A DNA stretch of 64,000 bases. Source: Aliiglaciecola sp. LCG003. Lineage in GTDB: Bacteria > Pseudomonadota > Gammaproteobacteria > Enterobacterales > Alteromonadaceae. Positions 35,283 to 43,190 of the stretch are shown here, one piece after another. A program made the translations under genes and the position numbers. The stretch's first letter is position 1. Every line of letters starts with the position of its first letter. Where the stretch lies: positions 1,550,001 through 1,614,000 of the forward strand of contig NZ_CP128185.1 in NCBI RefSeq assembly GCF_030316135.1. Direction: 5' to 3'. The notes below the pieces were generated by a model that worked only from the letters and a program-made list of their open reading frames with translations, searched no databases and was not told the origin of the DNA.

Positions 35283-36494
35283 ATGCCCCAACAATATGAT
35301 TTACTGATCGAAAATGTGCATCTAGCCAGCATGACAAATTCCGCGCAGCCGTACGGTGAGGTAAGAGATGCAGCTGTGGCAATCAGTGAGGGCAAGATTG
35401 CATATGTCGGTGCAAAAGCCGGATTTACAGGGCATGCTGAGCAAATTTTCGATGGACAAGGGCAATGGCTGTTGCCTGGCTTTGTTGATTGCCATACTCA
35501 TTTAGTTTATGCCGGTAGTCGCGCTGATGAATTCGAGAAGAGACTCAATGGTGTTTCTTATGCTGAGATCTCTCGACAAGGTGGGGGGATTAAAAGCACA
35601 GTGGCCGCTACTCGCTTAGCCAGTTTTGATAGCCTGCAAAAAGATGCATTAAAACGCGCCAGCCGTTTGGCTGAAGAAGGAGTGACCACCATTGAGATTA
35701 AGTCGGGCTATGGATTAGATTTAGTCACAGAGATTAACATGCTCAAGGTGGCCAAAAGCCTCAGTCAGTTTCTGCCTATCGACGTTGCTACTACCTATTT
35801 AGGCGCTCATGCATTACCTCTTGAATATGCCAATCGCGCCGATGATTACATTGATTTTGTCTGTGAGGTAGTGATGCCAGAGATAGCTAAGCAAAAACTT
35901 GCCGATAGCGTGGACGTGTTTTGTGAGTCAATCGGCTTTGATCTCGCCCAATGTGAAAAAGTCTTCACTACGGCTAAGGGTTACGGTTTGCAAATTAAAG
36001 CCCACGCCGAACAATTAAGTGATTTACACGGCGCTAAACTAGCTGCAAATTTTCAGGCTTTATCGGTGGACCACTTGGAATTTTTGAGCGAGGAAGATGT
36101 GAGTGTGCTGAAGCAAAATAATACAGTCGCGGTGCTACTACCTGGTGCATTTTATTTTTTGAATGAAACTAAGAAGCCACCCGTTGCAGCGCTGCGCCAG
36201 CATAATGTACCCATTGCAATTGCCACCGACTTAAACCCCGGGAGTTCACCTATCGCATCTATCCTAACCATTATGAATATGGCCAGTGTGTTATTTGGTT
36301 TGACACCTCACGAAGTGCTCCAGGGGGTTACCATCCACGCCGCAACAGCGCTGGGGATGGATAACAAGGGGTCAATTGCGGTGGGCAAGGACGCTGATAT
36401 GTGCCTTTGGGACATACAACATCCAGCCGAGTTAGTTTATGGTGTGAATCAACATCGACCTACTCAAAAATGGTTCAGGGGCAAGCATGCATAA
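35283..36494 (+). CDS. hutI: Imidazolonepropionase
   Basis: A 403-residue amidohydrolase-fold enzyme. Metal-binding motif DCHTHLVYAG is at about 72, with later histidines in KAHAEQL and DHLEFL and the aspartate in ATDLNPGS. It opens the imidazolone ring to give formimino-glutamate. The start follows GGAG at eight bases. Its end overlaps hutG by eight bases. The gene is divergent from hutCUH across the operator. Confidence 0.97.
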   Translation: MPQQYDLLIENVHLASMTNSAQPYGEVRDAAVAISEGKIAYVGAKAGFTGHAEQIFDGQGQWLLPGFVDCHTHLVYAGSRADEFEKRLNGVSYAEISRQGGGIKSTVAATRLASFDSLQKDALKRASRLAEEGVTTIEIKSGYGLDLVTEINMLKVAKSLSQFLPIDVATTYLGAHALPLEYANRADDYIDFVCEVVMPEIAKQKLADSVDVFCESIGFDLAQCEKVFTTAKGYGLQIKAHAEQLSDLHGAKLAANFQALSVDHLEFLSEEDVSVLKQNNTVAVLLPGAFYFLNETKKPPVAALRQHNVPIAIATDLNPGSSPIASILTIMNMASVLFGLTPHEVLQGVTIHAATALGMDNKGSIAVGKDADMCLWDIQHPAELVYGVNQHRPTQKWFRGKHA

Positions 36495-37437
36495 TTTAGA
36501 TACATCATTTCAGTGGCGCGGCAGACAAGATAGTGAAGATGGCGAGAATGGCTTCCGTTGGCACCATAAGTTTAATGCCATCTCAGATACCCATGATCTG
36601 TCAATATTGGGTTTTGCCTGTGATCTGGGTGTTATTGCAAATAAGGGGCGCAAGGGAGCAAAAGATGGACCCAATGCCATTCGTCACGCTTTGGCTAATC
36701 TTGCTTGGCACAGCCACCTGACTATTGAAGATTTGGGTAATGTAGTGGCTGGCGACAGTTTGGCCGACAGTCAGGATTTGTTTGCCAAAACGGTTAAGCG
36801 GTGCCTGAATAATCAACAGTTCGTGATTGGCCTGGGAGGGGGGCATGAAATAGCCTGGGCAAGTTACAATGGCTTATTCGAAAGTAACAAAAAAAATAGT
36901 GGAACTATAGGCATCATCAATTTTGACGCCCATTTTGATCTGCGCAAACCTGCACCGCATAATAGCTCTGGTACGCCGTTTTTCCAAATAGCAGAACACT
37001 GTAAAACTCACTCTAAGCCATTTCATTATGCCTGCTTAGGGGTTGCCGAATCGGCCAATACCCAAGCGCTATTTACACGGGCGGAACAATTAAAGGTTAT
37101 TAGTCTAAAGGATTTTAACTTTAGCGCGGAAAATGCAAAAACGGCGTTGACTCCAATGTTACAACAAGTGGATCAGCTCTATGTGACAATCTGTTTGGAT
37201 GGCTTTAGCGCCGACCAGGCACCTGGTGTGAGTGCCCCCAGTGCCTTTGGGATTGATCTGGCCGCAGTGATTGACGTATTGAAGTGGTTGGCGCAGTCGC
37301 AACAACGCTATGACTATCAATGGCAGTTGGCTGATATAGCAGAGATGAATCCTCATTTTGATGTGGATAATCGCACGGCTAAGTTAGCGGCGAGATTGAT
37401 ATTTGAGATTGTCAAAGTCCAATCGTCGAAGCCGTAG
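36487..37437 (+). CDS. hutG: Formimidoylglutamase
   Basis: A 316-residue ureohydrolase (arginase fold). Manganese ligands are visible in GGGHEIAW, NFDAHFDLR and CLDGFSAD. It cleaves N-formimino-glutamate to glutamate and formamide, completing the short four-enzyme Hut route without HutF. It starts inside the end of hutI with AGGGG six bases upstream, so it is translationally coupled. Confidence 0.96.
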   Translation: MHNLDTSFQWRGRQDSEDGENGFRWHHKFNAISDTHDLSILGFACDLGVIANKGRKGAKDGPNAIRHALANLAWHSHLTIEDLGNVVAGDSLADSQDLFAKTVKRCLNNQQFVIGLGGGHEIAWASYNGLFESNKKNSGTIGIINFDAHFDLRKPAPHNSSGTPFFQIAEHCKTHSKPFHYACLGVAESANTQALFTRAEQLKVISLKDFNFSAENAKTALTPMLQQVDQLYVTICLDGFSADQAPGVSAPSAFGIDLAAVIDVLKWLAQSQQRYDYQWQLADIAEMNPHFDVDNRTAKLAARLIFEIVKVQSSKP

Positions 37438-37541
37438 TTGGGCAAACAATTGTGAGCAAATAGTGTTACGCATTATTGGTGCGATATGGCATTAATTGCC
37501 ATACACCCCATCGCTAATGTAAACAGGTATTTTGGAGTATT

Positions 37542-38156
37542 ATGTCGGACTATCATTTTTACCAACCCAAAGAAGGGCACAACCTTAAGCATGATCCCTT
37601 CAACGGAATTATCGCTCCGCGACCCATTGGCTGGATTTCAACGTTAGGGCAAGATGGAAACGCGAATTTAGCGCCCTACAGCTTCTTTAATGCGTTTAAT
37701 TATTCTCCTCCACTGATTGGATTCTCTAGTATCGGCTACAAAGATACGGTCAGAAATGCTGAGCAAACCGGTGAATTTTGTTGGAATCTAGTATCCCAGT
37801 CTTTGGCCCAAGCAATGAATCTGACCAGTCAAGCCGCTCCAATTGATGTGGATGAGTTTGAGCTGGCTCAATTGGCAAAGGGCAATAGTCGCATGATTAA
37901 ACCGCCTTATGTGTTACACAGCCCGGTGGTGATGGAATGTAAAACCAGTCAAATTATACAGTTGCGCGCTGCTGACGGTTCCCACTGTGATACTTGGTTG
38001 GTGATGGGAGAAGTGGTAGGCGTGCATATAGCGAATCAAACCCTTAGGGATGGAGTGTATCAAACAACCTTAGCACAACCGGTATTGCGGGGCGGCGGAG
38101 CAGGTGACTACTTTACCTTATCAGAACAACAAAAATTTGTGATGAAGCGACCTTAA
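37542..38156 (+). CDS. Flavin reductase-like (split-barrel FMN-binding) protein
   Basis: A 204-residue protein of the flavin-reductase/DIM6-NTAB family. It has PFNGIIAPRPIGWISTLGQDGNANLAPYSFF, which forms part of the FMN site, then GFSSIGYKDTVRNAEQTGEFCWN and a C-terminal RGGGAGDYF. It probably binds FMN. Whether it acts as a reductase for a monooxygenase or as an independent enzyme is unknown, as no monooxygenase is adjacent. It starts after GGAG, about 100 bases beyond hutG, and could be co-transcribed with hutIG. Confidence 0.88.
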   Translation: MSDYHFYQPKEGHNLKHDPFNGIIAPRPIGWISTLGQDGNANLAPYSFFNAFNYSPPLIGFSSIGYKDTVRNAEQTGEFCWNLVSQSLAQAMNLTSQAAPIDVDEFELAQLAKGNSRMIKPPYVLHSPVVMECKTSQIIQLRAADGSHCDTWLVMGEVVGVHIANQTLRDGVYQTTLAQPVLRGGGAGDYFTLSEQQKFVMKRP

Positions 38157-38175
38157 CTAAAGGGCTAAAAATTAA

Positions 38176-38523
38176 TTAAGCCAAGCTGAAAGGGGATATG
38201 GGAAACAGCTGCGCAATAGCATGCGGCCAATCCAAGCTTAACCAAACCAGCGAGATGAACACTGCGGATAAGCTGATATATTTTGCTCGTCCAATCAACG
38301 GATGATGCTCTAAAGTGACAGCGTCACTGATGGCTTCAATTGCTGAATTAAGCACTTCTGCAAATAACCTAAACAGTAGGCTACCCACGAGCATCAAACA
38401 ATGCTCGTGGGTGGTCGCCAGCACGAAACTAAAGGGCAGCAATAACAAAGCAAGAAGCAGTTCTTGTCGAAAGGCTAATTCTAATTGCCACGGCGCTTTA
38501 AAACCTTCCCATGAAGGTAAAAG
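38176..38523 (-). pseudogene. Degenerate diacylglycerol kinase (dgkA-like)
   Basis: The translation shows the DgkA pattern: SWEGFKAPWQLELAFRQEL, then three hydrophobic helices, EVLNSAIEAISD and IGRAK. DgkA phosphorylates diacylglycerol in the inner membrane. Two problems suggest loss of function. The homology begins upstream of any ATG, GTG or TTG: the frame runs from a stop at 38524-38526, and the first possible start is a TTG at 38448, already within the protein after the AFRQE motif. And the invariant Asp after GRAK (GRAKD in E. coli) is Tyr here. The catalytic Glu and Asn of EVLNSAIEA remain. Confidence 0.7.
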
Positions 38524-38601
38524 TTAGGCAACTATAGTCAGGCTGTGCGCTTTGCGATAGTATCATTTTGAGTCATCAACAACATAGTTAGTAGGATTGG
38601 T

Positions 38602-39135
38602 GTGGGTTCGGGTCAAACTAAATTGAGAAAAGCTGAAATTGAGAAAGTCGAATGGGAGAAATCTGCCACTGTGGTATTTCTTGATTGGTATCAGCAGAAG
38701 TTTCAAGTTTCCTATAGATTCATCTCGCATAATCAGCCAAGTAAACCCGATGTGTCATGTCTAATTGACCACAAGCCCATTGATATTGAAATTGCCCACT
38801 TGTATGGCAGTGAGCAAGAAGCAATGAAAATTCTCGGCCGCTTTCTAGATAGTCGTACCCGCGAAGCCTTGCAAAAATTACGCGAAAGCTGCAATACACC
38901 GCAACGATTCACTCATGCGTTAAATCATATTCTGCGCAATAAAGCGTCAAAATCCTATCAAAGCGAACATACTTGGTTGGTTATTCGCAATGCACATCCT
39001 GCTTGGAACAGTGACAAAATCAGAAAACAAATCGAGCATATTGATATTCCCGTTTCACATCCATTCGAGCAAATTTGGGTGTTAGGCGATTTAACTGCAA
39101 AATCAGGTGCAGTCAAGATTTACCCGGTAGATTGA
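38602..39135 (+). CDS. Hypothetical protein with a nuclease-like acidic motif
   Basis: A 177-residue soluble protein beginning with GTG, supported by AGGAT just upstream. I do not recognise the family. Residues ~49-66 (PDVSCLIDHKPIDIEIAH) resemble the core of PD-(D/E)XK nuclease folds, with an aspartate in a strand followed by D-x-E, but the expected lysine after the Glu is replaced by A-H. The rest is helical with many basic residues and a WLVIRNAH strand. Single gene next to the decayed dgkA. The nuclease link is only a suggestion. Confidence 0.6.
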   Translation: MGSGQTKLRKAEIEKVEWEKSATVVFLDWYQQKFQVSYRFISHNQPSKPDVSCLIDHKPIDIEIAHLYGSEQEAMKILGRFLDSRTREALQKLRESCNTPQRFTHALNHILRNKASKSYQSEHTWLVIRNAHPAWNSDKIRKQIEHIDIPVSHPFEQIWVLGDLTAKSGAVKIYPVD

Positions 39136-39260
39136 ATAGGTTGGCAAAATCTTGCTGGGGCTGAAAGTTTGCTCGCAAGTAGAATGTTGATCTTTATCAA
39201 GTTTCCCCTGGCACAACGAGCTTATACTTGTGGTCTTTTTAAGGTAAAGGTAGACAGAAC

Positions 39261-39506
39261 ATGATGTCAGTTGAGCAATTTACCAGTTTTTTGGCTTGGT
39301 GTACCTTGATAAATTACGGGATCTTAGTGATTTGGTTTTTTATGTTCATCAAAGCTCACGATTGGATGTACGTGACGAGCGGCAGGCTATTCAAACTGAG
39401 TATGGATGAGTTTGATAAAATTCATTATGCGGCAATGGCATTCTTCAAACTAGCTTGGGTTTTGCTGAATTTAGTGCCTTATATTGCGATGAAAATGATT
39501 TTCTGA
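39261..39506 (+). CDS. Small two-helix membrane protein (DUF6868-like)
   Basis: An 81-residue protein with hydrophobic segments at about 10-31 and 58-79 separated by a polar stretch (SGRLFKLSMDEFDKIHYA). The layout matches a family of small uncharacterised gammaproteobacterial membrane proteins that I believe is DUF6868. Start ATG at 39261, with another ATG directly after. No function known. Confidence 0.8.
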   Translation: MMSVEQFTSFLAWCTLINYGILVIWFFMFIKAHDWMYVTSGRLFKLSMDEFDKIHYAAMAFFKLAWVLLNLVPYIAMKMIF

Positions 39507-39525
39507 GAAGGTTTAAATAATCGAC

Positions 39526-40053
39526 TCACGCATATAATTTATTTTTTGTAATATAGTCATACACAGATGCAGGTAGTAACCCCTTGATATCATTTCCTTT
39601 TTCAATTCCTTCGCGGACGTAAGTGGCCCTTACGTCGATGCGCTCTGGTACAACAAGTCGCTGCCAGCGCTGCATGATATCGTCTGCTCGATAAAATCTA
39701 TGCCAATTATCTACATTATCAGGCCCAATAATAAAGCTTAAGCTGTCAGTAGGATAAAGCGCTTGTTGCAAATAATGCATTAAATCATAGGTGTAAACAG
39801 GGCGCTGACCGTCACTAATGATATCTTCAACCGGTAAAGCAATGACTTTTTCATTGTTCAGCTCATCGACAAAAAGTTGCAGCATATTCACTCGGTGCTG
39901 GTAAGGAATCATCTTTTTAGCAAAGGCATGTTCGAAGGAAGGGACCAACAAAATTTGCTCAAATTGTTGCTGTTCACCCAGCAAGTATTCAATCACATCC
40001 TTATGACCATTTGTGGGGGGATTAAACGCTGAACCGAATACTGCAATGTTCAT
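39526..40053 (-). CDS. NadD-like nicotinate-nucleotide adenylyltransferase
   Basis: A 175-residue nucleotidyltransferase. The N-terminal GSAFNPPTNGH is the ATP-binding HxGH-type motif of the family, and VRATYVREGI near the C-terminus matches the ISSTxIR-type motif in degraded form. It should transfer AMP to nicotinate (or nicotinamide) mononucleotide in NAD synthesis. It is shorter than E. coli NadD (about 213 residues) and is not beside holA or rsfS, where NadD usually sits, so it may be a second copy. It is divergent from the MoeB-like gene. Confidence 0.8.
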   Translation of the reverse strand: MNIAVFGSAFNPPTNGHKDVIEYLLGEQQQFEQILLVPSFEHAFAKKMIPYQHRVNMLQLFVDELNNEKVIALPVEDIISDGQRPVYTYDLMHYLQQALYPTDSLSFIIGPDNVDNWHRFYRADDIMQRWQRLVVPERIDVRATYVREGIEKGNDIKGLLPASVYDYITKNKLYA

Positions 40054-40112
40054 GGAAATACCTTGCTATAAATGAGTTTTGCACGATACCTTTGCAAGGG
40101 ACTTGTTTCAAG

Positions 40113-40913
40113 ATGATTGATTTAACTTTTAGCCGGAATCAAGAGGAAGTGCTTTTGAAGGAAATTACCCCATCCCAAGCAATACGCTATAGCAGGCAGA
40201 TAAACTTACCAAAATTTGATTTAGACAAACAAGAGCGTTTGCTAGCCGCTCGAGTATTGATTATCGGCCTAGGTGGACTAGGCTGTGCGGCTGCGCAATA
40301 TTTAGTTGCTTCGGGCATAGGTATGCTTACCTTGGTTGATGATGACGAGGTAGAGATGAGTAATTTGCAACGTCAAATATTGCATACGGAGTCGGCCGTT
40401 GGAACGAGTAAGGTGGAATCGGCGCAACACAGTTTACAGCAACTAAGCAGTGACAGTGATATCAGTTGTATACAGCAAAGGTTGGACGACAAAGCCCTTA
40501 GTGAACAGCTTGAAAAACACGATATGGTGTTTGATTGCAGTGATAATCTAGACACCCGTAATCAGTTGAACAGACTTTGTTGGCAGGCGCAAATACCCTT
40601 GGTTTCTGGCGCTGCGATTCGAATGGAAGGGCAGCTATTTTGTGTACAGCCCCATCTAAATAGTGCTTGTTATCAATGTTTGAGTCGCTTGTTTGGTGAG
40701 CAGAATTTAACTTGTTCTGAGTCAGGTGTAATGTCACCGCTGGTAGGCGTTATCGGCGCTATGCAAGCGTTAGAAGGGATTAAATTATTGACTGGATTCG
40801 GTACAGCCCTTTGCAATGAATTACTGATTTTTGACGCTGCGTGCAACCAATGGCATCGTTTAAACGTGACTAAATTTCCACAATGCCCTACCTGCGCTAG
40901 TGGGCTGGAATAA
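40113..40913 (+). CDS. MoeB/ThiF-family adenylyltransferase
   Basis: About 266 residues from ATG 40113 (a TTG at 40092 would add seven). The Rossmann ATP site GLGGLGCAAAQYL, the conserved Arg in NLQRQILH and the catalytic-loop aspartate in DCSDNLDTRNQLN are intact, and the zinc tetrad CYQC...CPTC closes the fold. Such enzymes adenylate the C-terminal glycine of MoaD or ThiS. It is not with other molybdopterin or thiamine genes, so either role is possible; MoeB is slightly favoured by length. Confidence 0.9.
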   Translation: MIDLTFSRNQEEVLLKEITPSQAIRYSRQINLPKFDLDKQERLLAARVLIIGLGGLGCAAAQYLVASGIGMLTLVDDDEVEMSNLQRQILHTESAVGTSKVESAQHSLQQLSSDSDISCIQQRLDDKALSEQLEKHDMVFDCSDNLDTRNQLNRLCWQAQIPLVSGAAIRMEGQLFCVQPHLNSACYQCLSRLFGEQNLTCSESGVMSPLVGVIGAMQALEGIKLLTGFGTALCNELLIFDAACNQWHRLNVTKFPQCPTCASGLE

Positions 40914-41141
40914 CTTGGACGAAATCGGCCTGTCTGTTGCGCCTTTAATATTTTGCGCAAGCCATGGCGTTTAAGTACACTTTTTATATATTGATGAATA
41001 AGTGACAAATTGTTGCGCTGTTTCCCTATAAAAAAGTCACCTTTTCATGTACATTACGCGCAATTTTTGTCAAGACGCTACTGTGCATTGAAGGTGCTTT
41101 GCAAAACGCAACTCTTTTGATGACATCCAACGAGGAAAACT

Positions 41142-42608
41142 ATGAAGACACTCTCCGATATTGCTGTTGTAGGCTTAGCTGTAATGGGTGAAAACCTAAT
41201 CTTAAATATGGCTAGCAAAGGTTTTACCGTCACCGCCTATAATCGTTCGTACAGCAAAGTAGAAAACTTTCTGGCCACTCGTGCAAAAGACAAAACCATT
41301 CGGGGAGTCGATTCCATTGAAAGCTTGGTGGCCTCTTTGGCTAAACCTCGGAAAATCATGCTGATGGTTAAATCTGGTCAACCTGTGGATGACTTCATTC
41401 AGCAGCTAATTCCACACCTTGAGCAAGGCGACATCATAATTGACGGCGGTAACAGTCAATTTGAAGATTCCAATCGCCGCACCGAAATGCTATCTGAAAA
41501 GGGCTTGTTGTATGTGGGAACAGGTGTCTCTGGTGGCGAAGAAGGGGCATTGTTAGGTCCTTCAATTATGCCAGGAGGCAACCCAGCCGCGTGGCCTCAT
41601 GTTAAGCCAATCTTTCAAGCTATATCAGCCAAGGTCAAAGATGAAAATGGCGAGCTAACCATCCCTTGTTGCGAATGGGTAGGAGAGGGTGGCGCTGGTC
41701 ACTTTGTCAAAATGGTTCACAATGGTATTGAATATGGCGATATGCAGATCATCTGTGAAGGCTATATTTTAATGCGCGATTTGCTCGGCATGACCACTGA
41801 TGAAATGGAAGCTGTGTTTAGACAATGGAATGAAACGGAATTATCTAGCTATCTGACTGAAATTACAGCAGATATTCTAGGCTATAAAGAAAACGGCGAA
41901 GCCTTGGTTAACTCAATTTTAGATACTGCCGGTCAAAAAGGTACAGGTAAATGGACGGGTATTACTGCATTGCATTTAGGGGTACCCCTCACGCTTATTG
42001 GCGAGGCCGTTTTTGCCCGTTGCTTGTCAGCAATTAAAGAGCAAAGAGTTAAAGCCGCTCAGGTTTTAAGTGGCCCTAAAGCGCATTTTAGTGGTGATAA
42101 AACGGCTTTCTTAGAAAGTTTGCGCCAAGCCTTGTTAGCTTCAAAAATTGTGTCCTACGCTCAGGGTTTTGCAGTGATGCAGCAAGCAGCTAAAGAATAT
42201 AAGTGGCAGCTAGACTATGGCTCTATCGCCATGATGTGGCGTGAAGGCTGCATTATTCGCTCGGTATTTTTAGACAACATTAAAACAGCCTATGATAATC
42301 ATCCAGAGTTGGATAACCTGTTATTAGACGATTACTTTAATAAAGTGGTTGCCGACGCTCAGATGGGCTGGCGCGAAGTAGTTGCCACTGCTGCGATGCA
42401 AGGGGTAGCAGTGCCATGTGTTTCTTCCGCGCTAAGCTATTTTGATGGTTATCGCACTGAAAACTTACCCGCTAATTTGTTACAAGCTCAGCGTGACTAT
42501 TTTGGGGCTCACACCTATGAGCGCAACGACAAGCCTCGTGGTGAGTTTTTCCATACCAATTGGACAGGGCGAGGCGGTAATACCGCTTCGACAACTTATG
42601 ATGTCTAA
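41142..42608 (+). CDS. gnd: 6-phosphogluconate dehydrogenase, decarboxylating
   Basis: A 488-residue enzyme. NAD(P)-binding motif VVGLAVMGENLILNMASKGF, substrate motifs GTGVSGGEEGALLGPSIMPGG and the signature GAGHFVKMVHNGIEYGDMQ carrying the catalytic Lys are intact. It ends with the typical FHTNWTGRGGNT. It converts 6-phosphogluconate to ribulose-5-phosphate and CO2 in the pentose phosphate pathway. GAGGAAAAC gives a strong ribosome binding site. Monocistronic, with a clear terminator. Confidence 0.98.
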   Translation: MKTLSDIAVVGLAVMGENLILNMASKGFTVTAYNRSYSKVENFLATRAKDKTIRGVDSIESLVASLAKPRKIMLMVKSGQPVDDFIQQLIPHLEQGDIIIDGGNSQFEDSNRRTEMLSEKGLLYVGTGVSGGEEGALLGPSIMPGGNPAAWPHVKPIFQAISAKVKDENGELTIPCCEWVGEGGAGHFVKMVHNGIEYGDMQIICEGYILMRDLLGMTTDEMEAVFRQWNETELSSYLTEITADILGYKENGEALVNSILDTAGQKGTGKWTGITALHLGVPLTLIGEAVFARCLSAIKEQRVKAAQVLSGPKAHFSGDKTAFLESLRQALLASKIVSYAQGFAVMQQAAKEYKWQLDYGSIAMMWREGCIIRSVFLDNIKTAYDNHPELDNLLLDDYFNKVVADAQMGWREVVATAAMQGVAVPCVSSALSYFDGYRTENLPANLLQAQRDYFGAHTYERNDKPRGEFFHTNWTGRGGNTASTTYDV

Positions 42609-42620
42609 CATCGACTGACG

Positions 42621-42650
42621 AAAAAAGGCTGCAATTGCAGCCTTTTTTTT
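42621..42650. terminator. Rho-independent terminator of gnd
   Basis: AAAAAAGGCTGC and GCAGCC with a T8 run form a palindrome centred on AATT, starting 12 bases after the gnd stop. It reads as a terminator on both strands. Confidence 0.93.
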
Positions 42651-43190
42651 GTTTGCAATAGTTTGAAATAACTCAAATTAACACTTCGATGATTGAATTA
42701 TTGCTAATTCCAACCAGTGCAGGTTCACCTGCCCAACTCCAATCGCCTTAAGAAACGCTGTGTAGACACGATATTGGATAAATGACAATTAATCATTAGT
42801 CGTAGGTGATTTTGCATCTTGCTACACATTAGCAGCTTAAATTTGATTTATTACTTTATTTATTTAAATTTTTTAAGATGATTAATTGTACGAATAAAAG
42901 CAAAAATAATATCTTTTAATATCAATTGTTTAGAGATTTTAGTGGTGTTTTTGTTGGGGCAATAGGATGTTTTAGCCTATTTATTGTTCGACAAGTAGCC
43001 TTCAATCACAATTTTGTCAATGGAATTGAAATCTAAAGTGTTGTTTTTTTTAGCATTACCATCTATAAATATTGGTAGTGCATCAATGTCAATTTTGGCT
43101 GAAGGACGAACTGAAATGATAAAAATAATAATAAATCATGTTCAATGCACATAATTAACAAGTCAAACAATAAGAAAGTGGGAACAACAC
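42651..43190. other. Long AT-rich upstream region of the second TonB receptor
   Basis: About 540 bases without a coding frame. It becomes very AT-rich from about 42830. Visible small structures are GCAGGT-TC-ACCTGC (42729-42742) and an imperfect ACCA...TGGT repeat around 43058-43078. These may belong to the receptor promoter. No known operator type recognised. Confidence 0.4.
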
